Below, piece after piece: positions 53,609 to 62,479 of a DNA stretch of 64,000 nucleotides. Made by a program: the position numbers and the translations under genes. Source of the DNA: Streptomyces griseus subsp. griseus (GTDB taxonomy: Bacteria > Actinomycetota > Actinomycetes > Streptomycetales > Streptomycetaceae); assembly GCF_000720255.1 (NCBI RefSeq), contig NZ_JOJE01000012.1, positions 62,001 through 126,000 on the forward strand. Reading direction: 5' to 3'. Position 1 is the first letter of the stretch. Every line of letters begins with the position of its first letter. Below the pieces are notes generated by a model. It made no database searches. It had not been told where the DNA came from and worked only from the letters and a program-made list of their open reading frames with translations.

Positions 53609-54257
53609 GGATCCCCCTCGGAATGGTCAGCCGGCCGATGACGACGTACGCGGCGTCGAACAGCAACGCCAGGACGACGATCCCGAGGGTTCCCGCGAGG
53701 ACCTGGTTGAGCGCGTTGGCGCTGCCCAGGGAGGCGAGACCGCGGAAGATCTCGTTGCCGAGGCCGGGCCCGGAGGCGTAGGCGGCGATGGCCGCGATGC
53801 CCATCAGCATCTGGGTGCCGACCCGGATCCCGATCAGGATCGGCGGCCAGGCCAGCGGCAGCTCGACCCGCGCGAGCCGCCCCGGACGGGACATCCCGAT
53901 GCCGTCGGCCGCGTCCACCAGTGACGGGTCGACGCCCCGCAGGCCCACGATGCAGTTCCGTACCACCGGCAGCAGTCCGTACAGCGTCAGTGCGATGACG
54001 GTGGGCTGCACGCCCAGGCCCACGACCGGGATCAGCAGACCGATCATGGCGAGGGAGGGGATGGTGAGGAAGGTCGCGGTGGTCGTGGTGGCGAGGTTGC
54101 CGGCCCACTCGGAGCGGTAGGTGGCGACCCCGATCAGCACGCCGATCGCGGTCGCCACGACCATGCACTGGAAGACGACACTGGCGTGCTGGTAGGCGTC
54201 GGTGAGCAGCTGCTGGTGCCGGTTGCCCAGGTACTCCCAGAAGTCCAACCCGCTCAC
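53601..54257 (-). CDS. Betaine-type ABC permease, short
   Basis: A 218-residue permease with five or six membrane segments and the EAA-like loop DAADGIGMSRPGRLARVELPLAWP. It is the second membrane subunit of the importer. GTG 54257 starts 9 nt after the Lrp-type regulator stop, so regulator and importer are probably one transcript. Confidence 0.92.
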   Translation of the reverse strand: MSGLDFWEYLGNRHQQLLTDAYQHASVVFQCMVVATAIGVLIGVATYRSEWAGNLATTTTATFLTIPSLAMIGLLIPVVGLGVQPTVIALTLYGLLPVVRNCIVGLRGVDPSLVDAADGIGMSRPGRLARVELPLAWPPILIGIRVGTQMLMGIAAIAAYASGPGLGNEIFRGLASLGSANALNQVLAGTLGIVVLALLFDAAYVVIGRLTIPRGIRA

Positions 54258-54266
54258 CCCGCTCCG

Positions 54267-54746
54267 CTAAGTCCGTTCCGTGCCCTCCGCCGCCTGCTCC
54301 ACCAGCGGGATGATCCGCAGCGGAACGGGGTTCTCCATCACGATCGCGGTGGAGGCCCGGACGATCCCATCAAAGCCGACGACCAGGTCGATGACCCGCT
54401 GGAGATCGGCGTTCGAGCGGGCCACCAGACGGCACAGCATGTCCCCGCTGCCGGTGGTCGTGTGCAGTTCCAGCACCTCCGGCACGGTCGTCAAGTGCGC
54501 CCGTACATCGGCCCCTTGCCCCTGCCGGATCTGGAGCGTCGCGAACGCGGTCACGGGATAGCCGAGCGCCGCCGGGTCCACCTCGGGCCCGAAGCCGCGG
54601 ATGACTCCATTCGACTGAAGGCGGTCCAGCCTCGCCTGCACGGTCCCCCGGGCCACCCCGAGCCGCCGTGACATCTCCAGCACGCCGACACGCGGTTCGC
54701 GGGCCAGCAGCGCGATGATCCGGCCGTCCAGCCGATCGATCGCCAC
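54267..54746 (-). CDS. Lrp/AsnC-family regulator
   Basis: 159 residues. The N-terminal helix-turn-helix (about 2-55, RLGVARGTVQARLDRL) precedes an AsnC ligand-binding domain (about 65-145). GTG 54746 is chosen because GGAGG sits 4 nt upstream. It is divergent from hppD with 122 bp between, and heads the betaine-importer run. In this position Lrp-type proteins often sense aromatic amino acids or their ketoacids and control hppD (inference). Confidence 0.9.
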   Translation of the reverse strand: MAIDRLDGRIIALLAREPRVGVLEMSRRLGVARGTVQARLDRLQSNGVIRGFGPEVDPAALGYPVTAFATLQIRQGQGADVRAHLTTVPEVLELHTTTGSGDMLCRLVARSNADLQRVIDLVVGFDGIVRASTAIVMENPVPLRIIPLVEQAAEGTERT

Positions 54747-54805
54747 GGCACCTCCGGGGATGGTCATCATGTACAGAAAGACCGATACAACCGGCCTGGT
54801 GCTGA

Positions 54806-56014
<1,209 letters not shown>

Positions 56015-56021
56015 CGGGCGC

Positions 56022-57494
56022 TCACTCCTCCTCTTCGGGCTCCTCCGCTTCGGGCTCCTTCTCCTGCGGCTCCTCCCCGTCGTCCATCACCGGCACGTCC
56101 GTCCACGGCGCCTCACCGAGTTCCGCCAGGGCCGTGCGTGCCGCGGGCGCGCCCAGCAGCGAGAAGTACGGGTTGATCCGCAGCGCCTCCTCCAGGTGTC
56201 TGCGGGCCGGCCCGCCCAGCCGCAGCCGCCGCTCGATCATGCCCCGGTGGTACAGGTACGACGCGCTGCGCACCATGCCCCCGTGGGCCCGGTCCGTGGC
56301 GACCGCCGCGAACCGCAGCCCCTCCTTGCTCTCCCCGGCCCGGTGCAGCGCCCATCCGAGCGCGTCCGCCACCTCGATCCCCGGCTGCCGCGCCCACTCC
56401 TCGCGCAGCAGCCGCACCGCCGTCAGCGGGTCGCCGTGGTCCGCCTCGAACACCCCGAGGACCAGATCCCCGTCGACCCCGCCCGCCGCCTCCCGCCGCA
56501 CCCGGTCGCGCAGCAGGTCGTACTGCACCTTCGCCGCCTGCGACAGCCCCAGCGACTCGTACAGCTCGCCCAGCTCCAGCGCGTACTGCGGCACCGGCTG
56601 CCCCGCGAGCGCCACCCGGTACGCGCTCAGCGCCTCCGACGTCCGCCCCAGCGCCGCCAGCGCCCGCCCCTGCCCGGCCTGCGCGGCCCGCTGGTCAGGG
56701 TCGAGCCGCACCGCCTCCTCGAAGTGCCGCAGCGCGGCCTCCCGCTCACCGCGCTCCCACGCCAGCTGCCCGGCCCGCTCCAGCCACGCCGCCCGCTCGG
56801 CCGGCGCCTGCGCCTGCGCCACCGCGTCCGACAGCGCGGCCGCCGCGTCCTCCCGCCAGCCCTGGTCCCGGTAGACGGCCGCGGCCCGCGCCAGGACGAC
56901 CGGCCCGGAGTGCAGCTCGACCAAGCGGTCCAGCGCCCGCTTCGCCGCCTTGTGGTCGCCGAGCCCGGTGTAGGCGTCGATCAGCGGGGGATACGCCGTC
57001 CACCGCTTCCGGTCCGCCTTCAGCGCGGCCTCGCCCAGCTGCCGCGCCGCCCGGAAGTCCCGGCGCGCCACGGCCAGCGCCGCCAGGCCGTCCAGCGCCT
57101 CCGGGTTGCGCCGCGGGCGCACCGTCAACGACGTCCGCAGCGCCCGCTCGGCCTTCGGGTAGTACGCGGCGGCGTCGGCGGTCCGCCGGCCCTGCTCGAC
57201 GTAGGCCGCCCCGAGCACCGCCCATGACCGCGCGTCCTTGGGATGCTTCCGCAGCCGCGCCTCGCGCTCGCTGATCAGCACCGCCAGATCGGGCAGCGCG
57301 GCCGGCACCCCGGCCCGTACCGCCGAACCCGCCTGCGCTCCCGGAGCCGGGCCCACCGGCCGAGCGGTCTGCCGTCCACCCTGCAGGAACAGCAGCACCG
57401 CGCCGACGACCGCACCCACCGAGAGCAAGACGACGAGCGTCCGCCTGAGCACCCGCCCGCGCCCCTGCCTCACCGCGCCCTGTTCGTTCTCCAT
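56022..57494 (-). CDS. TPR-repeat membrane protein
   Basis: 490 residues. A basic N-terminal tail is followed by one membrane segment (about 18-38). About ten tetratricopeptide-like helical repeats (about 75-460) follow, and a strongly acidic C-terminal tail (EEPEEEE) ends it. ATG 57494 starts MENEQ; an in-frame ATG further upstream is less likely. TPR proteins are scaffolds; the partner is unknown. It is convergent with hppD, 7 nt from its stop, and divergent from the GlcD-like gene. Confidence 0.88.
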   Translation of the reverse strand: MENEQGAVRQGRGRVLRRTLVVLLSVGAVVGAVLLFLQGGRQTARPVGPAPGAQAGSAVRAGVPAALPDLAVLISEREARLRKHPKDARSWAVLGAAYVEQGRRTADAAAYYPKAERALRTSLTVRPRRNPEALDGLAALAVARRDFRAARQLGEAALKADRKRWTAYPPLIDAYTGLGDHKAAKRALDRLVELHSGPVVLARAAAVYRDQGWREDAAAALSDAVAQAQAPAERAAWLERAGQLAWERGEREAALRHFEEAVRLDPDQRAAQAGQGRALAALGRTSEALSAYRVALAGQPVPQYALELGELYESLGLSQAAKVQYDLLRDRVRREAAGGVDGDLVLGVFEADHGDPLTAVRLLREEWARQPGIEVADALGWALHRAGESKEGLRFAAVATDRAHGGMVRSASYLYHRGMIERRLRLGGPARRHLEEALRINPYFSLLGAPAARTALAELGEAPWTDVPVMDDGEEPQEKEPEAEEPEEEE

Positions 57495-57592
57495 GGCGCT
57501 CACTGTGCGGCAGCACGACGAGCGCACCCCGGCGGCCCAAGGGGGCCGTGGGCGGGGTTCACACCGATGGCCCCGGGTGCGAACCTGTGATC

Positions 57593-59002
57593 ATGAGCCG
57601 TTTCGAAGCGCCCCGCACCGAGGACACGGCGACAACGGGCAGCCTCGTCGACCGCCTGCTGAGCGGCCTGCCCGCCGAGGCGATCCACACCGACCCCGAC
57701 GTCACCGCCTCCTACGCCAACGACATGGCCAGCTTCTGCCCGGCCGGCACCCCCGCGGTCGTCGTCCTGCCCCGCACGGTCGAACACGTCCAGCACGTCA
57801 TGCGCGTCGCGACCGAGCTGCGCGTCCCGGTCGTCCCACAGGGCGCCCGCACCGGCCTGTCGGGCGCCGCGAACGCCTCCGACGGCTGCGTCGTGCTGTC
57901 CCTCACCAAGATGGACCGCATCCTGGAGATCAACCCCGTCGACCGCATCGCCGTCGTCGAACCGGGCGTCGTCAACGCAGCCCTCTCCCGCGCGGTCGCC
58001 GAGCACGGACTCGCCTACCCTCCCGACCCCTCCAGCTGGGAGATGTGCACCATCGGCGGCAACATCGGCACCGCGTCCGGCGGGCTGTGCTGCGTGAAGT
58101 ACGGGGTGACCGCCGAGTACGTTCTCGGTCTCGACGTGGTGCTCGCCGACGGGCGGCTGATGTCCACCGGCCGCCGCACCGCCAAGGGCGTCGCCGGGTA
58201 CGACCTCACCCGCCTCTTCGTCGGCTCCGAGGGCTCCCTCGGCATCGTCGTACGGGCGACCCTCGCCCTGAAGCCGCAGCCGCCCGGGCAGCTGGTGCTG
58301 GCCGCCGAGTTCGCCTCCGGCGCCGCCGCCTGCGACGCGGTGTGCCGGATCATGGCGGGCGGGCACGTCCCGTCCCTCCTCGAACTGATGGACCGTACGA
58401 CGGTGAAGGCCGTCAACGACCTCACCCACATGGGCCTCCCCGAGACCACCGAGGCCCTGCTCCTCGCCGCCTTCGACACCACCGACCCGGCCGCCGACCT
58501 CGCCGCCGTCGGCGCGCTGTGCGAGGCCGCCGGCGCCACCCAGGTCGTACCGGCCGAGGACGCGGCCGAGTCCGAACTGCTCCTCCAGGCACGGCGCTCC
58601 TCGCTCGTCGCGCTGGAGGCGGTCAAGGGCACCACGATGATCGACGACGTGTGCGTGCCCCGCTCCCGGCTCGGCGACATGCTCGACGGGGTCGAGCGCA
58701 TCGCCGAGAAGCACCGGCTGACCATCGGCGTCGTCGCCCACGCGGGTGACGGCAACACCCACCCCACCGTTTGCTTCGACGCCCAGGACCCCGACGAGTC
58801 CCGGCGCGCCCGCGAGTCCTTCGACGAGATCATGGCGCTCGGCCTGGAACTCGGCGGCACCATCACCGGTGAGCACGGCGTCGGCGTACTGAAGAAGGAG
58901 TGGCTGGCGCGCGAGATCGGCCCCGTGGGCGTGGAGATGCAGCGGGCCGTCAAACAGGTCTTCGACCCGCTGGGCATCCTCAATCCCGGCAAGCTGTTCT
59001 GA
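57593..59002 (+). CDS. GlcD-like FAD-linked oxidase
   Basis: 469 residues. An N-terminal PCMH FAD-binding domain (GARTGLSGAANAS; later TIGGNIGTASGG) and a C-terminal FAD-oxidase domain (HAGDGNTHP, EHGVGVLKKEW) are both complete. The family oxidises glycolate, D-lactate or related 2-hydroxyacids; the exact substrate is not readable. ATG 59593-type alternatives are excluded; ATG 57593 or GTG 57587 are the plausible starts. Confidence 0.93.
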   Translation: MSRFEAPRTEDTATTGSLVDRLLSGLPAEAIHTDPDVTASYANDMASFCPAGTPAVVVLPRTVEHVQHVMRVATELRVPVVPQGARTGLSGAANASDGCVVLSLTKMDRILEINPVDRIAVVEPGVVNAALSRAVAEHGLAYPPDPSSWEMCTIGGNIGTASGGLCCVKYGVTAEYVLGLDVVLADGRLMSTGRRTAKGVAGYDLTRLFVGSEGSLGIVVRATLALKPQPPGQLVLAAEFASGAAACDAVCRIMAGGHVPSLLELMDRTTVKAVNDLTHMGLPETTEALLLAAFDTTDPAADLAAVGALCEAAGATQVVPAEDAAESELLLQARRSSLVALEAVKGTTMIDDVCVPRSRLGDMLDGVERIAEKHRLTIGVVAHAGDGNTHPTVCFDAQDPDESRRARESFDEIMALGLELGGTITGEHGVGVLKKEWLAREIGPVGVEMQRAVKQVFDPLGILNPGKLF

Positions 59003-59003
59003 C

Positions 59004-59417
59004 TCACCGCGCGAGCAGCTGGGCCAGGGCGTCGTCCAGCCCCAGCTGCTCGGCCTCGGTGCCCGGTGGCACCACCCGCAGCGTCCGCTCCAGCCAGGCC
59101 GACACCGGCGCGGCGGGCGCCTGGAGCAGTGCGTCCCCCTCGGGTGAACTCAGCGCCATCAGGACGACGGCGCGACCGTCCACCTTCGTGGGCCACACCC
59201 GCACGTCCCCGTTCCCGCACGGCCGGAACACCCCCTCGACCAGGAGTTCACGCGCGAACGTCCACTCCACCGGGTGCTCGGAGGTGATGTGGAAGGTGAC
59301 GTGGACGGCGAACGGGTCTTCGCTGCGGTAGGCCAGTCTGGCCGGGACCGGGATGCTGCGCTCCGGCGACAGGACGAGTCTGATCTCCAACTCGCGTTCC
59401 ACCACGGTGTGCTGCAT
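59004..59417 (-). CDS. ssgG: SsgA-like sporulation and cell-division protein (SsgG)
   Basis: A 137-residue SALP-family protein unique to sporulating actinomycetes. Diagnostic segments are VPARLAYRSEDPFAVHVTFH and VEWTFARELLVEGV. SALPs help place septa and control wall remodelling; SsgG in S. coelicolor (recalled as SCO2924) affects septum placement. The position next to the GlcD and RDD genes fits. ATG 59417 follows GAGAGGA. It is convergent with the GlcD-like gene, one base apart. Confidence 0.92.
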   Translation of the reverse strand: MQHTVVERELEIRLVLSPERSIPVPARLAYRSEDPFAVHVTFHITSEHPVEWTFARELLVEGVFRPCGNGDVRVWPTKVDGRAVVLMALSSPEGDALLQAPAAPVSAWLERTLRVVPPGTEAEQLGLDDALAQLLAR

Positions 59418-59658
59418 GGTCGTACGTCCTCTCTCCTACGGCCCTGTGGGCGGGCCCGTGCCGGGAGAGAGGGGGTTCGGCCCAAAGCATTACGCGGGTT
59501 CGGCGGGATTTTCTTCCGACTGCGTTCCGCTCGTGTGAAGTACGTGTACGAGGTTGCCCGGAAAGGAGTGGGTACGACAGGACAGGCGCTGCGGCGTGCG
59601 CCGGGATGATAGATGTGGAGCCCCTCAACGACCCCCGAGCAGATACGGGACGACGGAC

Positions 59659-61128
59659 ATGAGCGCCCCAACCCCGGCACCCGGCGACGACAGGCCCCGC
59701 GAAGGGTATTACCCTGACCCGTCCATCCCTGGATACGTCCGGTACTGGAACGGCTCCGCCTGGGTGCCGGGCACCAGCCGTCCGGCGCCGTCCGACGGCG
59801 AACCGCTCACGCCCCCGTCCTCCGTGGAGGAGACGGGGCCGCACTTCTTCGACGAGGACCCGGAACCGGCGCCCGCCGCGGGCGACGAGCAGCAGTACGG
59901 CAACCGTCCCGAGCCGGCGTCCGCGTGGGGCGCCGAACGCTCCCGACAGTCCGGCTTCGGCGGGGAGCAGGACCGGCGGGTGTCGTGGGGCGCACCGCAG
60001 GGCGCCGATCCCAGGGTGCCGTCCGGAACCCCGTCCCAGCCCGACGGCCACTCCGCCCACACCGACGGCACGGCCACGATCCCGCCCACCGGCCCCGAAC
60101 CGTCCCCGGGCCCCGGCAACCCGGCCTCCGGCAGCACCTTCGTCTTCCGCCGCCCCAGAAACGACACCCCGCCCGTCCCCGACGACGGCACGATGACGTT
60201 CCGCCGCCAACAGTCACAGCAGGGGCCGCGGGGCGGGGGCCCGGGAGCATCCCAGGGGGCGGCGGCGGGGTTCGGTACGCAAGGCCCGGTCGGTATGGGG
60301 GCTCCCGGAGCGGGTGCCGGCCCCGGCTTCGGCGCGGGCAAGGCGGCGGCCGAGCGTGCGGCGCAGGCCCAGGCTGCCCCACACAGCACCGACATCCCGA
60401 ACACCCCGAACACCCCGAACATCCCGAACTCCGCCGGCGCCCCGAGCGTCGTCCCCCAACAGGCCGCCCCCGCGCAGGTGGCGGCCTCCACCCCGATGGC
60501 CGCCGACGTCGGGGGTGGGCAGCAGTCATGGGCGCAGCAGGTGCACCGGCTGGCGGAGGCGGGGGAGGACGAGCAACGCGTCGCACCCTGGAAGCCGCCC
60601 GTCGAGGACATGTTCCAGGCGGCCGCGCGACGGCAGGCGGCGGCGCGTCCCGCGGGAATGGGCAAGCGGCTCGTCGCCCGGCTCATCGACACCGTCGTCC
60701 TCGCCGCCGTCGCCGCCGCGGCCGCCGTCCCGCTCGGCGTCAAGGCGCTCGACCACGTCAACGAGAAGATCGACGAGGCCAAGCTCTCCGGCCGCACCGT
60801 CACGGTCTGGCTGCTCGACGGCACGACGGCGACCTACCTCGGCATCGTCCTCGCCGTCCTGCTCGTGTTCGGCGTCCTCTACGAGGCGGTGCCCACCGCC
60901 AAGTGGGGCCGCACCCTGGGCAAGAAGCTGCTGGGTCTGGAGGTGCGGGACATCGAGGCGCACGAACCGCCCACCTTCGGCGGTGCCCTGCGCCGCTGGC
61001 TGGTCTACAGCGTCCCCGGCCTGCTCGGCATCGGTGTCCTCGGAGTGCTCTGGTGCCTGTTCGACCGGCCCTGGCACCAGTGCTGGCACGACAAGGCCGC
61101 GCGCACCTTCGTCGCCGGCCGCGTCTAG
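59659..61128 (+). CDS. RDD-family membrane protein with DUF2510-like N terminus
   Basis: 489 residues. The N terminus has a DUF2510-like motif (GYYPDPSIPGYVRYWNGSAW). A long Pro/Gly/Gln-rich disordered linker (about 60-330) follows. A C-terminal RDD domain (about 333-485) has three or four membrane segments and the GKRLVARLIDTVVLA start. ATG 59659 is used because the upstream in-frame ATG is in the wrong context. It is followed 66 bp on by a second RDD gene. Confidence 0.9.
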   Translation: MSAPTPAPGDDRPREGYYPDPSIPGYVRYWNGSAWVPGTSRPAPSDGEPLTPPSSVEETGPHFFDEDPEPAPAAGDEQQYGNRPEPASAWGAERSRQSGFGGEQDRRVSWGAPQGADPRVPSGTPSQPDGHSAHTDGTATIPPTGPEPSPGPGNPASGSTFVFRRPRNDTPPVPDDGTMTFRRQQSQQGPRGGGPGASQGAAAGFGTQGPVGMGAPGAGAGPGFGAGKAAAERAAQAQAAPHSTDIPNTPNTPNIPNSAGAPSVVPQQAAPAQVAASTPMAADVGGGQQSWAQQVHRLAEAGEDEQRVAPWKPPVEDMFQAAARRQAAARPAGMGKRLVARLIDTVVLAAVAAAAAVPLGVKALDHVNEKIDEAKLSGRTVTVWLLDGTTATYLGIVLAVLLVFGVLYEAVPTAKWGRTLGKKLLGLEVRDIEAHEPPTFGGALRRWLVYSVPGLLGIGVLGVLWCLFDRPWHQCWHDKAARTFVAGRV

Positions 61129-61194
61129 CGGAGCCGTACTCCGGACGGCGGCCCGCCGGATGCGGAGCCGGTGGGTTCGCGGTGCACTCGGGCC

Positions 61195-61842
61195 ATGACC
61201 ACCGAACCGCCTCCCGGCTCCGGAGACCAGCCGCCGGAAGACGACGACCGCTTCAGGAAGCGGCCCCCGCAGGGCGAGGGTGCCGGTTCGCCGTACGACG
61301 CCCCGCACGGGGGTCAGCCGCCGCCCCCTCCGTACGGACAGGGCCCGGGCGGCCCGTACGGCGGGGGCCCGCACCCGGGTGATCCGCTCGCGGGCATGCC
61401 CCCGCTCGCCGACAGCGGCAAGCGCACCCTCGCGCGCATCATCGACATGATCCTCGTCGGCATCGTGGTCTGGCTGGTCACCTGGGGGTTCAACGTCCAC
61501 GAGTACAACGTGGACAGCGACCGCATCGAGGTCGGCAAGTCCCTGGGCCAGTCCGTGGTCGCCGCCGTGCTCTACATCGCGTACGACACCTTCCTGATCA
61601 GCAGGTCGGGACAGACGCTGGGCAAGAAGTGGCTGGGCATGCGGGTGGCGAACCTCGACAACGGCGCCACTCCGTCCGTGCAGACGTCACTGGTGCGCGC
61701 GTCGGTGCTGTGGCTGCCGTTCGCGTTCTGCTGCGCCTGCGTCTGGACCATCATCTGTGGCGGCTGGAGCTTCTTCGACAAGCCGTACAAGCAGGGACTG
61801 CACGACAAGGCGGCGAAGACCGTGGTGGTCACGATGACATGA
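61195..61842 (+). CDS. RDD-family membrane protein, short
   Basis: A 215-residue protein with a Pro/Gly-rich N-terminal tail (about 1-75) and an RDD domain (about 80-210), starting SGKRTLARIIDMILVGIV. RDD proteins are membrane proteins of uncertain transport or assembly role. It is probably co-transcribed with the longer RDD gene. ATG 61195 is the internal start; the frame extends 24 nt upstream without support. Confidence 0.9.
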   Translation: MTTEPPPGSGDQPPEDDDRFRKRPPQGEGAGSPYDAPHGGQPPPPPYGQGPGGPYGGGPHPGDPLAGMPPLADSGKRTLARIIDMILVGIVVWLVTWGFNVHEYNVDSDRIEVGKSLGQSVVAAVLYIAYDTFLISRSGQTLGKKWLGMRVANLDNGATPSVQTSLVRASVLWLPFAFCCACVWTIICGGWSFFDKPYKQGLHDKAAKTVVVTMT

Positions 61843-61862
61843 GCCCAAGGACTACGGCGGGT

Positions 61863-62135
61863 TCAGGGAGCGGACGTCTCGCGCACCGGTTCCGGTGTGC
61901 CCGCCGTGACCGAGGCCGCCACGGGCTGTGGTGCCGGGGACGTCGCCGCGGCCCGGGGGGCCTGCTTCGGCAGGGGTACCGTCATGGCGACGAGGAGCCC
62001 TAGGGCGAGTGCGGCCAGGGCGATGACCGCGATCCCCCCACCCGAACTCGTCTGCGACAGCAACAGCATGGCGAGCGTCGAGAAGATCACGGTGCACGAA
62101 CCGTAGGCGATCTGTGCGGCAGTCGGACGAGGCAT
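61863..62135 (-). CDS. Small two-helix membrane protein
   Basis: 90 residues with two hydrophobic segments (about 10-27 and 34-52) and an Ala/Pro-rich tail. GAGGA precedes the ATG. It is convergent with the RDD gene. No family recognised. Confidence 0.7.
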   Translation of the reverse strand: MPRPTAAQIAYGSCTVIFSTLAMLLLSQTSSGGGIAVIALAALALGLLVAMTVPLPKQAPRAAATSPAPQPVAASVTAGTPEPVRETSAP

Positions 62136-62331
62136 GGCAATCGTGTCCTCGAAGTGGGGGTGTCCTACTCGGCTGCATGCCCGAACAGATCGAACAGTAA
62201 GCGTGACCTAACCAACACTACCGGTGCACGGGGGGCGCACGGAGTCATGCCGTCCAGTAAGTGGACGAACCCGCGCGCCGGTTATGCCAAGGTCATGTGT
62301 TCGCAATGCGGACGTGGGCTCCCAATAATGC

Positions 62332-62399
62332 ACTTGACCTGCTCAAGTCAAGGTCTGTCTTTTCTTGCCAACCAGTAGTCAAATGTCGTCACTTGACTA
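62332..62399. promoter_or_regulatory. Paired TTGAC inverted repeats before the M6 protease
   Basis: Two inverted repeats: ACTTGA-n5-TCAAGT (62332-62348) and TAGTCAA-n10-TTGACTA (62376-62399). Several TTGAC motifs cluster here, 80-150 bp upstream of the protease start. Likely operator sites; the regulator is not identified. The rest of the 340-bp gap holds no gene I can support. Confidence 0.5.
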
Positions 62400-62479
62400 C
62401 ACGCGTATAACCGCGCGCGGACTTCCATGACCAGGGACCCCCCTTCCGCGCGTACGGGCGCGTCAGGGGAGGACAGCAA

